A DNA stretch of 64,000 nucleotides, from positions 186,001 to 250,000 of the forward strand of contig NZ_CP045455.1 of the NCBI RefSeq assembly GCF_030060925.1, in the 5' to 3' direction. Positions within the stretch are counted from its first letter, which is position 1. Every line of letters begins with the position of its first letter. Shown piece by piece: positions 55,946-64,000 of this stretch. The notes beneath the pieces were generated by a model. The model searched no databases. It was not told the DNA's origin and was given only the letters and a program-made list of their open reading frames with translations. The stretch comes from Spiroplasma sp. SV19 (GTDB taxonomy: Bacteria > Bacillota_I > Bacilli_A > Mycoplasmatales > Mycoplasmataceae). Position numbers and translations under genes: made by a program.

Positions 55946-56672
55946 TTGTTTAGTTAGTGAAAAAATTAATTTATTTTCTTTATATAGTTTTTTTATAAAT
56001 TACTTACGTCGTCAAAAATTAGTTTTGATTTTTGCTGTTATTATCATTCCAATTGGAATTCTTGCACAAGCGGTTTTTGATAACCGCCACGGACCAGAAG
56101 TAATGTCATTGTCAATTGGCATTACTTTTATTGCAAGTGGTGCTAGTGTTGCAATGTATATGATGATGGGATTCATAATTGATTTAAAAATGTCGGTTGT
56201 TTATAAACGAATTGGTTTATTAGGAATTAAACCTTTTGGGTTTATTGTTATTGTTTATGCTTATTGTTTTACTTTAGTATTAATTGCGGATTTATTAGTG
56301 TTAATTGCTAGTTTTATTATCACTGCTGCCTTAAAAATTGATTTTGCTGTGGCTTATAATTTCGTTGTTTTTCTCTTTTTCTTTCTTTCTATTTTTATTA
56401 CTGCTTTTGCGATTAGCTTAATGATGATTGCTGTTATTTTGATAAATTCACGAACTGTGCAATCATTAGTAACAGGAATCTTTAGTCTTTTATTTGTTGG
56501 GGGTTCATTTATTGTCGCCGCATTTATTCCAGCCCTATTTGGGAACAATTATCAAGAAACTTTATTGTCATTGAATGGTTTAAGTATTAGTTTAGGGGTT
56601 ATTTTGGGTTTAATTCTTTTAACTGGTCTTTTAACATGATTAATCATTCGAATTTTCCGTTGAGATAATTAA
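55893..56672 (+). CDS. ABC-2 type permease subunit
   Basis: 259 residues, six hydrophobic segments (from LVLIFAVIIIPIGILAQAVF to LSISLGVILGLILLTGLLTW). ATG 55893 has AGGAG upstream; it lies within the end of the ATPase gene. RIGLLGIKPFGF corresponds to RIGATNIKPVFF of the fused transporters. Probable exporter with the ATPase before it; substrate unknown. Confidence 0.82.
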
Positions 56673-56787
56673 AATATTACAAAAAAGAAGTTAAAATTAA
56701 TTGGCAAAAAGCAATTATTTTGCTATGATATACTTGTTGCAAAATTATGCGAAGAATTATGTTTGAACAGAAAAGAGGAATCAGTAA

Positions 56788-56937
56788 ATGCGTGAAGGAA
56801 TAATTTTACGTTGCGAACAGTGCAAAGAAGAAAACTATATTGCAAAACGTGATAAAAAGAAACAACAAGAAAAATTAGAAGTAAAAAAATATTGTTCAAA
56901 ATGTAACCAACATACTTTACATAAAGAAAAAAAATAG
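56788..56937 (+). CDS. rpmG: Ribosomal protein L33
   Basis: 49 residues, the usual length. Zinc-ribbon Cys at 9, 12, 36 and 39 (CEQC and CSKC), with the typical [13 protein letters not shown] and [17 protein letters not shown]. Part of the large ribosomal subunit. GAGG precedes the ATG. Followed by a strong terminator. Confidence 0.95.
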   Translation: MREGIILRCEQCKEENYIAKRDKKKQQEKLEVKKYCSKCNQHTLHKEKK

Positions 56938-56965
56938 TTCCTTATATACAGGAACTATTTTTTAT
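56929..56965 (+). terminator. rpmG terminator
   Basis: A 14-bp stem, 56929-56942 with 56950-56963 (core ATAGTTCCT), contains the stop codon and ends in T6. Confidence 0.85.
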
Positions 56966-57098
56966 GCTTTTAGTTATTAATTAATTTTGTGTTATGATTA
57001 TTAAGAGGAAAATCTGATGTTGGAAAATAACCTTCAACAGATGATTTTAATAGCCAAAAAAATGTTATGAAGGAATAATAAGTAAGGAGTAAAGGACA

Positions 57099-57602
57099 AT
57101 GATTCGTCGGGCAACAATCTTAGATCAACATCAAATTGAAGAATTACGACAAAAAGCATTTAGTAAAATTAGCATTGGGGATTATAGTTTACTCCAACAA
57201 GCAGCAATTTTACAACAATGGCAAAACGAAGATTTTTGTAAGGTTTTAATTCAAGAAGAAGGGTATGTCATTATTTTTGAAAATAAAATTTTAGCTTTTG
57301 GATCATATCACTTTGAACAAAATCAAATTACACAACTGTATGTTGATCCGGCATATCAAGGGTGATATTTTGGTAAAAAAATGTTACAACAATTAGAAGC
57401 AGTTGCCCAAGCAAATGATTTTTTAGATATTACTGTTGATGCTTATTTACCAACTGTTGCTTTTTTTCAAAAACATCATTATAGTGCAATTAAAAAGAAT
57501 TTACACAATTATGTAAACTGTAATATGAAGTGCAACAAATCAACTCGGAAAGGAGTTGATTTGTTGCACTTGGATTTACAATTTACAATTTTACAATTAT
57601 AA
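57099..57602 (+). CDS. GNAT N-acetyltransferase with C-terminus altered by repeat element
   Basis: 167 residues. A GNAT fold is visible: N-terminal RRATILDQHQIEELRQ, central strand ILAFGSYHFEQNQITQLYVDPAYQGWYFGKKML (acetyl-CoA site Q/R-x-x-G-x-G/K in altered form, QGWYFGKK), and DAYLPTVAFFQKHHYSAIKK. From about residue 139 the reading frame enters the palindromic repeat (57513-57584) and gains a foreign tail with KCNKSTRKGVDLLHLD. The normal end of the domain is thus just kept. Substrate unknown. Confidence 0.8.
57513..57584 (+). repeat. Complete palindromic repeat element
   Basis: GTAAACTGTAATATG, then a perfect 19-bp hairpin (57528-57546 with 57553-57571, GGAAAG loop), then GGATTTACAATTT. 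The same element, split by the provirus, lies at 45430 and 54917 in reverse orientation; both outer flanks are conserved, so the repeat unit is about 72 bp and not just the hairpin. It carries a ribosome-binding-site-like loop (GGAAAGGAG). Confidence 0.8.
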
Positions 57603-57641
57603 TTAAATTAGGCCCAAAATTAAATAGAATGGAGTATACTT

Positions 57642-58835
57642 ATGGAATATGATATTTCAAGAGAACAAGTTGAAAATACATATATCAAAATTAAAAATCA
57701 TATTATTAAAACTCCAGTAATTTACGCAACGAAATTAAGTAATATTACTTCATTTAAACTGCGGGGGGCCTTATCTAAAATGATGGCGCTTGAACCAGCA
57801 ATAATTAAAAAAGGTGTTGTTGCCGCAAGTGCTGGTAATCATTCACAAGGAGTTAGTTTTGCAGCTAATTTATTAAATGTACCAGCAACAATTGTGATGC
57901 CAAAAACAGCACCAATTAGTAAAATTAATGCAACTAAAAATTATGGTGTGGAAGTGATTTTGCATGGTGATTTTTTTGATGATGCCAATAAAAAAGCTTT
58001 AGAGATTGCTAAAACAGAGGACAAAGTATTTGTCCATGCTTTTAATGATCTTGATGTTATTATTGGTCAGGGAACAATTGGAATAGAAATATTAGAAGAC
58101 TTGAAAGAAGTTGACTATATTCTGGTCCCCATTGGTGGAGGAGGAATCCTTTCCGGAATTGCAAGCTATGTTAAAGCTGTCAATCCCAATTGTAAATTAA
58201 TCGGCGTGCAAAGTCAGAATGTTCCGAGTTATTATGAGGCAAGGAAAACAAACCAAGCATTTCAAGTCCAAGGTAAATTATCAATTGCTGATGGAATTGC
58301 TGTTAAACAGACGGGAGATATTACTTTTAGTATCTTAAATAAGTATGTTGATGATGTTATTCTTGTATCGGAAGCAGAAATTGCAGAAACAATTTTATTT
58401 TTATTTGAAAATTGTAAAATTGTGGCAGAAGGGGCAGGCGCAGTAACAACTGCGGCAATGCTATTTAATAAATTAAATGTTAAAAATAAAAAAATTGTTT
58501 GTGTTTTATCAGGGGGAAATATTGATGTGACAACCTTTTTAAATATTACAAACCGTGCTTTAATTAATCAACGTCGTCGAGTTGTTTTAAAAATTGATGC
58601 ACCGTTAGGACACGGACATTTAACGAAAATTACAAATGTTGTTGATTCGCATGGTGTTCAAATTCATAAAATCTCTGATTCCCAATTAGAAAATAGTTTA
58701 GAAGTTAACCGTGAAATTATTCGATTAGTAGTTGATATTAATAGAAAAACCGAATTAGCAAATATTGTTATTGACTTAGAGAAGTTAGGATATACTGTTA
58801 TGGAAAAAGAATTTATTAATTCAATTACTAAATAA
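57642..58835 (+). CDS. ilvA: Threonine dehydratase (IlvA/TdcB type) with short N-terminal deletion
   Basis: 397 residues. PLP enzyme turning threonine (or serine) into 2-oxobutyrate (or pyruvate) and ammonia. SFKLRG with PLP-Lys39, ASAGNHSQGVSFAA, PIGGGGILSGI and VLSGGNID match. C-terminal ~75 residues form an ACT-like regulatory domain. Between KLSN and TSFKLRGA about 15 residues, which in relatives hold the K-x-E-N-x-Q segment, are missing without loss of frame. This may weaken or alter activity. ridA overlaps its stop (TAATG), which makes sense: RidA clears the enamine released by this enzyme. Confidence 0.88.
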   Translation: MEYDISREQVENTYIKIKNHIIKTPVIYATKLSNITSFKLRGALSKMMALEPAIIKKGVVAASAGNHSQGVSFAANLLNVPATIVMPKTAPISKINATKNYGVEVILHGDFFDDANKKALEIAKTEDKVFVHAFNDLDVIIGQGTIGIEILEDLKEVDYILVPIGGGGILSGIASYVKAVNPNCKLIGVQSQNVPSYYEARKTNQAFQVQGKLSIADGIAVKQTGDITFSILNKYVDDVILVSEAEIAETILFLFENCKIVAEGAGAVTTAAMLFNKLNVKNKKIVCVLSGGNIDVTTFLNITNRALINQRRRVVLKIDAPLGHGHLTKITNVVDSHGVQIHKISDSQLENSLEVNREIIRLVVDINRKTELANIVIDLEKLGYTVMEKEFINSITK

Positions 58836-59209
58836 TGAAATTAATTTATACCGATCAAGCACCCCAAACAGTGGGTCCTTATTCTCAAGCAGTACAACTT
58901 TCGAATGGTTTTTTATATATTTCGGGACAATTAGGATTTGATCCAAAGACAATGGTGCTAGGAGCTGATATTCAAGTTCAGACGAGCCAAGTTTTAGCGA
59001 ATATTAATGCGATTTTAACCGCAGCAAATTATAATAAAGATAATGTTGTTAAAACAACGATTTTATTAAAAGATATTAATGATTTTTCTGTTGTTAATGA
59101 AGTTTATGAAACATTCTTTGGGTCGCATAAACCGGCAAGAAGTACTTTTGCCGTAAAAGACTTACCAAAAGCTGGTCTTGTGGAAATTGAAGTTATTGCT
59201 TTTAAATAA
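58835..59209 (+). CDS. ridA: RidA family reactive intermediate deaminase
   Basis: 124 residues. Hydrolyses 2-aminoacrylate and similar enamine/imine products of PLP enzymes. Visible: GPYSQAVQL, FLYISGQLGFDP, VVKTTILLKDINDFSVVNEVY, and the conserved Arg in KPARSTFAVKDLPKAGLVEIEVIAF. Translationally coupled to threonine dehydratase. Confidence 0.95.
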   Translation: MKLIYTDQAPQTVGPYSQAVQLSNGFLYISGQLGFDPKTMVLGADIQVQTSQVLANINAILTAANYNKDNVVKTTILLKDINDFSVVNEVYETFFGSHKPARSTFAVKDLPKAGLVEIEVIAFK

Positions 59210-59212
59210 AAT

Positions 59213-60859
59213 ATGGAAAATCAAGCTCAATTAGAAAAAATTATTAAAAATGAGAATGATTTACTTCATCACACAACCAATATTTATCAATGAACTGATC
59301 GACAAAGAGAATTAAAAATGTTTTATAAACAGCAAATTACGTTTTTAAAACAAGCACTTAAAAAAAATAGTCTTACCAAAACTGATTTTGACTTAAAAGA
59401 AAAATATATCAAAGACACTTATTATGAATATTGTCAAAAGATTCAAGAATATTTGAATTTAAATTATTCCTTGGCAATGTATGAATATCAAGAATCAAAT
59501 AAGTTAAAAAGTGATTTAGATTATCAAGCATTACAACAAGAATTTAAAGCAAAAGTTGCTCGTATTTTGCAAGATAATACCGAACCAAACCAAACCAAAA
59601 AACAAGAATTAAGAAATATTAAAACAGAATATAATATGATGAAACGAAATTTAAGTGGTAGAACAATTGTTTTAATGGCGGTTATTTTAACATTATTGTT
59701 ATTATTAGCTAGTTTATTGGTAAATTATTTATTTTATTTTAAAATTGCTAATGATGGGGAAAAGTTTACTTTTACGAATAAAAACCACTTAACAGCTTTT
59801 ATTTTCATGTGTATTGGGATTGTTTTAATTTTAGGATTTTTAGGATTTATTGTTTTTAATACAACAAAACGAATTTTTTTAGATAAAAAGGAAAACCTTT
59901 TTAAAATCTCAACAATTGGTTTCTTTGGTAGTTTTACAGATACAATTGGGGTTGGGAGTTTTGTTGTAACAGTTGCTGCTTTAAATGCGACAAATAGTGT
60001 CTCGGATGTTAAAAAGTTACCAGGAACGCTAAATATTGGTTTAACAATTCCCAATTTATTAGCAGGAACATTGTTTGTTAGTGCGATTCAAGTTGAATTA
60101 GTAACGTTAGTAACATTAGTTATAGCAGCGATGGTTGGAGCCTTTTGCGCAGCAAAGATTGTTAATAAGGTTAATAAAAAATTTGTTGCTTTATTTGTTG
60201 CTGTTTGCTTAGCTCTAGCTGGTATTTTAATGATTTTAGGACAAGTTGGTTTATTTAATACTGTTGGGACCAAAGGCCTTAGTGGGTGAAAACTAGCAGT
60301 TGGAATTATTGCTTTCTTTATTATTGGTGGATTACAAAGTTTTGGGGTTGGATTGTATGCTCCAGCATTAGCGATTGTATCGTTATTGGGAATGGAAACA
60401 ATTATTGCTTTTCCCATTATGACTTGTGCAGCTGGTTTTGCATTACCAACAACAGCCTGAACATTTCATCGTGATAATAATTATAGTCCAAAAGTTGCTT
60501 ATGGTCTTTTAATTGGGGGTGTTCTTGGAACTGTTACTGCCTTCTTTGTTGTTTTTGTTGGAATTCAAGGTGGATTAGGAGTTAAAATGAATGAGTTTAC
60601 TTATTACTTAAAATGATTTGCCGTTGGAGTAATGTATTATGCAGCATTTATGTTATTTAAAAAATATTTGGATTTACGAAAAGAAAATGTCAACTTGAGT
60701 AAGGCAGAGACAGAAAATTATTATCAGAAATATAAAGAGAAATTTAATGAAATGTTTACTGAAAAACTGGCAAAAATTAGTTTAATGCCTACTGATGAGA
60801 TGTTAAAAGAGGAGTCAAAAATGAAAATGTATAACATTAAAACATTAGTGTGAACTTAA
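59213..60859 (+). CDS. TauE/SafE-like permease with N-terminal coiled coil
   Basis: 548 residues. ATG 59213, 3 bases after the ridA stop, gives a 140-residue charged helical N-terminal part (likely coiled coil, cytoplasmic) before a first membrane pair (~150-210). From ~225 the sequence GFFGSFTDTIGVGSFVVTVAAL and later GGLQSFGVGLYAPALAIVSLLGM are the two repeated motifs of TauE/SafE (DUF81) permeases, which move small organic or sulfur anions; eight or so helices in all. The C-terminal 50 residues are charged again. Substrate unknown; the operon with threonine dehydratase and RidA could hint at an organic acid, which is inference. Confidence 0.82.
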
Positions 60860-60912
60860 AAAATAACTTTTAAGAATAATTACTTAATGTTTTTGCTAAT
60901 AACTGTCGTTTT

Positions 60913-60956
60913 AAAAGACCTTGCTATTTATAAGCAAGGTCTTTTCTTTTTTTAGA
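60913..60956. terminator. Bidirectional terminator
   Basis: AAAAGACCTTGCT (60913-60925), 7-base loop, AGCAAGGTCTTTT (60933-60945), then CTTTTTTT. Lies between two convergent genes. Confidence 0.85.
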
Positions 60957-60968
60957 AAAAAGATTGGA

Positions 60969-61439
60969 TTATACTGTAAAGAAAATAATTAGCGAAGAAA
61001 TTAATAAAATTCCGGCAATAATTAATAAAATATTACGGATTTTTTTAATGTTTGCTTCTTGATCAGTTAAAGTAGGTTGATAACGGCGACGATGATCATT
61101 AAAATAAGCAGCGGCAGTTTTATTTTTGTATCATCCTAAGATAAATCAAATCAAGAGGATAATAACTAAAAAACTAACAACAATTCATTCGGTTTTTTTA
61201 ATATCTTTAAAGGCAAAAATACCTAATAAAAAACTGAAACCTATTAAAATAGCACTTATTAAAATAGCAATTACGCAATGAAATCAAGTAATTTTTTTTA
61301 TTTTTTGATAAGTTTCTAATTTTAAGGTGTGATTTTGATAAGTATCATCAACAATTTCTGCCACTTCTTTTTGGTGAGTTTTCTTTTCTTCTTGCTTTAA
61401 TTGGTGTAATTGTTTAAAAACATTCTTTTTTTTAGCCAT
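60969..61439 (-). CDS. Small membrane protein, unknown
   Basis: 156 residues under code 4, with four TGA tryptophans (which hide it in the standard code). Basic/acidic N-terminal helix (MAKKKNVFKQLHQLKQEEKK), two central membrane segments (VIAILISAILIGFSFLLGIFAF and WIVVSFLVIILLIWFILGWY), a His/Arg-rich loop NDHRRRYQ and one C-terminal helix. ATG 61439 follows AGGGAC-type sequence (AAAAGAGGGACAAA). No family recognised. Confidence 0.75.
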
Positions 61440-61643
61440 TTTGTCCCTCTTTTTTAATATTTTTTAATTTTATTATTAAATTATATTGTATTTTTTACAA
61501 AAGTAAAATATAATAACATAATATAAAATTATATTTTGTATCAAGCACATTATTTGAACGAATTATTTTAAGTACATTATTTTATTAAAAATTTAAAAAA
61601 GGGATATTTTATTTTTCCTTAATACAAGGAGGGGAAAAAATAT

Positions 61644-62888
61644 ATGAAAGGAATTAACAAGAGGAAAAATATTTCCGAAAACAATATTTTAGCTACAAAA
61701 GAATATGATCAAAAATTTACTAATGTTGAATTAGATTATCAAACAGCAGATAAACGGACATCATGACTTGCCGAGATGAAATATAAAGCTAAGATTTTTA
61801 ATCATCATCGACGTGAACTTTTTGATCGTTTTCCATTATTAGGTTATTCGTTAAAAAGAATCTTTTTTGCCATAATTACATTATTATTAGCAATTTGTGT
61901 TATTTTTATTTTATTACGATTAGTAACACCTGATGATATTTATATTTCCGATATTGATATTAATAAATTAAATATTCTACCAGGAACGCCAGAATATAAC
62001 AATTTATTAGAACAAAGAATGAAAATCTTTGGTGTATATGGTTCAATTTGAAGCCAATTAGGGACATATTTATATAATATTATGCCTTTTATTAAAAAGA
62101 CAATTATTGTTAATAGTGCCTTTGATCCAGTAACTGGACAATTAGTGGGAGATAAAATTACAACATTCTTTTATTTAGGAGTAGTTTTCTCAACTGCTGT
62201 TGCACAGCCAGGAGAATTAGTATCAGAAATTTTTGCCAGAGCAATTCCATATTCGTTTGCTTTTGGTTCAATTGCTGTTTTATTAGCATATTTTATTGGT
62301 GTTCCATTAGGAATTATTTCTGCTAAAAATAAGGAACGTGGGGTTGATAATACCATCAACGCTGGCTCAATTATCTTTTTAGCAATTCCACCGGTCGTCT
62401 TAGTGGTGGGTGTTTATTTAATTTCAATTAATGTTTTCTATGCCCATGGATTATTTAGTTCAGGAACTTTTGATACTAAGTTTTGGCCAGTTTTTGCGAT
62501 TTTTCTAATGATTACCCCACCAATTGTGATTAATACAAGACGGTATGTTATTGATGAAATGACAGCTGATTATACCAAATTTGCTTTATCAAAAGGGATG
62601 ACTAACCGTTATATTTTTTATATTCATATTTTCCGTAATGCTGGAATTCGAATCTTTCGATTATTACCAACTGCTTTTGTAACAACTATTTTTGGGGCAA
62701 GTATTTTTGCCGAACAAAACTGAGCAATTCCCGGAATGAGTAAGTTTATTGTTTCTGGGGTAGGAAATAAAGACTCTTTTGTTGTAATGGGATATATTCT
62801 TTTAACAGCAACTTCCGGAATTATTACGAGTTTATTAGCAGATATTATTATGGCGGTTTTAGACCCCCGTATAAAATTAACAAAATAA
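61644..62888 (+). CDS. oppB: Oligopeptide ABC transporter permease OppB
   Basis: 414 residues. About 85 charged N-terminal residues precede the first helix; the core is the usual OppB/DppB permease with six helices. ARAIPYSFAFGSIAVLLAYFIGVPLGI and the EAA loop MTADYTKFALSKGMTNRYIFYIHIFRN are typical. It takes up peptides with OppC and the OppD/F ATPases. AAGGAGGGG precedes the ATG. First gene of an operon extending past the window; a 200-base non-coding region (61440-61643) upstream should hold the promoter. Confidence 0.93.
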
Positions 62889-62898
62889 AGAGAGGAAC

Positions 62899-63894
62899 AT
62901 GATGATGAAAAGAATTACAGATGAAGAATTATTTGATTTTCAAAACTATGATGTTGATAACTTAGATTCAAGTTTATTTGAAATTGTCGGTCCTCAAATC
63001 GAAGAAAATGAACGAATTTCAATTAAATCATATAGTTATTGAAAAGTAGTTGGAAGAATTTTAATTGCTAAAAAAACATTTATTGTTTGTTTATTATTAT
63101 TAATTGCCATTATCTTATTAACAGCAATTGTCCCAATTGGGAAAGTTGCTAATCCATTACCAACTGATTTACCAATTCCAAATTATCAACAACCATTAGC
63201 ACCAAGTGCAACTTATTTATTTGGGTTAGGAATGAATGGGGAAAATTATTGAGATAAAATTTGAATTGGAATGCGTACTACCTTATTATTTACGTTAATT
63301 ATTGCTTTAATTCAAATTTTATTAGGAATTATCATTGGTTCAATTTGAGGATTTTATAAAAAATTTGATATTTTATTTATTGAAATTACTAGATTTTTAA
63401 ATTTAGTACCAACATTAATTTTATGGTTAATTATCATTTTTGCCTTAGGGAAATCAATGATTGTAATTATCTTTGCTGTATCCTTGACGAGTTGGATCAC
63501 TTTAGCTGAAGTTATTCGTGTTCAAATTATCTTAGTTCGTAATACTGAGTATAATATTGCTTCAAAGATGCTAGGAACATCAGGCCCAAAAATTGTTACA
63601 AAAAATATTATGCCGCGTATTTTACCATTAATTATTCAAACTGCATCATTTGCTGTTCCAATGGCAATTGCTATTGATTCAACTTTAAATTATTTTAACT
63701 TTGGCTTTATTCAAGGACGTGAAAATACAACATTAGGGTTTATTCTAAACGAGGTATTAGCGTCAAGTAAGTGACAAGATTTCCCTCATTTATTAATTAT
63801 TCCTGTTTGTTTCATTGCTGGAACATCTGTTTTATTCTTCTTATTTGGGAAAGTATTTGCTGATTCACTAGATCCAAAAAACCATTATAAATAA
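62899..63894 (+). CDS. oppC: Oligopeptide ABC transporter permease OppC
   Basis: 331 residues. Three in-frame ATGs in a row (62899, 62902, 62905) follow AGAGGA; the second or third has the better spacing, so the start may be 1-2 codons later. Cytoplasmic acidic leader, first helix ~63, APSATYLFGLGMNGENYWDKIWIGMRTTLLF is the typical OppC start (usual HxLGTDxxGRDxxSR), and the EAA loop VQIILVRNTEYNIASKMLGTSGPKIVTKNIMPRI matches. Partner of OppB. Confidence 0.93.
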
Positions 63895-63920
63895 AAAAGT
63901 ATTAAAGGAGATATCGCGTT

Positions 63921-64000
63921 ATGAAAAAAGAAATTGTAATTTCAATTAAAAAATTAGTTATAAAATTTAAAACTCGAGCAAATGTTTTAACAGCAATTCG
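63921..64000 (+). CDS. oppD: Start of OppD ATPase gene, cut by window end
   Basis: Only about 26 residues are visible (MKKEIVISIKKLVIKFKTR ... VLTAIR). AAAGGAG precedes the ATG. A lysine-rich start and the L-x-I-x-F strand at this position in an opp operon fit an OppD-type ATPase; no Walker motif is in view. Confidence 0.65.
   Translation, partial: MKKEIVISIKKLVIKFKTRANVLTAI

Noticed and set aside
57000-57060. Imperfect hairpin (ATCTG...CAGAT) before the GNAT gene as riboswitch or T-box
   Set aside because: Pairing is patchy, and neither a T-box (no AGGGTGGNACCGCG-like sequence) nor any other riboswitch core is visible.

Overview
This window is AT-rich mollicute chromosome, almost certainly Spiroplasma of the citri-like group. 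TGA must be read as tryptophan: nearly every conserved protein (GroEL, ParE, DXS, transketolase, OppB/C, XseA, NadD, PlsY) is broken by TGA under the standard code and becomes full length under code 4. Other pointers are GH18 chitinase, prolipoproteins with LxxC-type lipoboxes, a DXS of the MEP pathway, and a provirus with plectrovirus (SpV1-type) gene content beside an IS30-type transposase. All coding calls below use code 4, so coordinates often join several standard-code fragments.

Layout. 1-4.8 kb: charged, coiled-coil proteins sharing a short D-P-x-K-R-P motif, then a NERD-like protein and a NusB-like protein. 4.8-8.4 kb: tandem duplication of a fused ABC ATPase/ABC-2 permease, each copy behind a long poly-T tract joined to the same promoter module. 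8.5-11.3 kb: secreted chitinase, lipoprotein, Pr6Pr-like membrane protein (also behind a poly-T tract). 12-13.9 kb: groES-groEL. 14-24 kb: an apparent surface operon of frameshifted lipoprotein, anchored GH123/DUF4091-like glycosidase, small membrane protein, 1487-residue FtsX-type permease and second lipoprotein, with no ATPase. 24-38.5 kb: xseA-xseB, a decayed gene, dxs, M24 peptidase, MFS transporter, transketolase, YwaF-like protein, ThiT under a TPP riboswitch, NadD-YqeK fusion, MTA/SAH nucleosidase. 38.5-45.4 kb: plsY and parE-unknown-parC.

45.4-55.1 kb: a 9.5-kb provirus sits inside a palindromic repeat element that lies at the very 3' end of parC. Its genes run on the minus strand: small membrane proteins, coat-like protein, a D12-class adenine methylase, a Zot-like assembly ATPase and a large adsorption-type protein. 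It also has plus-strand cargo: a lipoprotein that combines a host-style lipoprotein leader with an 80-residue copy of the phage adsorption protein, and a segment bounded by perfect 26-bp inverted repeats whose reading frame points against the rest of the phage. Two provirus frames are broken at T7 runs. A second, uninterrupted copy of the palindromic element is fused to the 3' end of a GNAT gene at 57.5 kb.

55.1-64 kb: split ABC transporter pair, rpmG, GNAT, threonine dehydratase overlapping ridA, a TauE/SafE-like permease, a small membrane protein, and the start of an oligopeptide permease operon (oppB, oppC, oppD cut by the window end). No tRNA, rRNA or CRISPR was seen.
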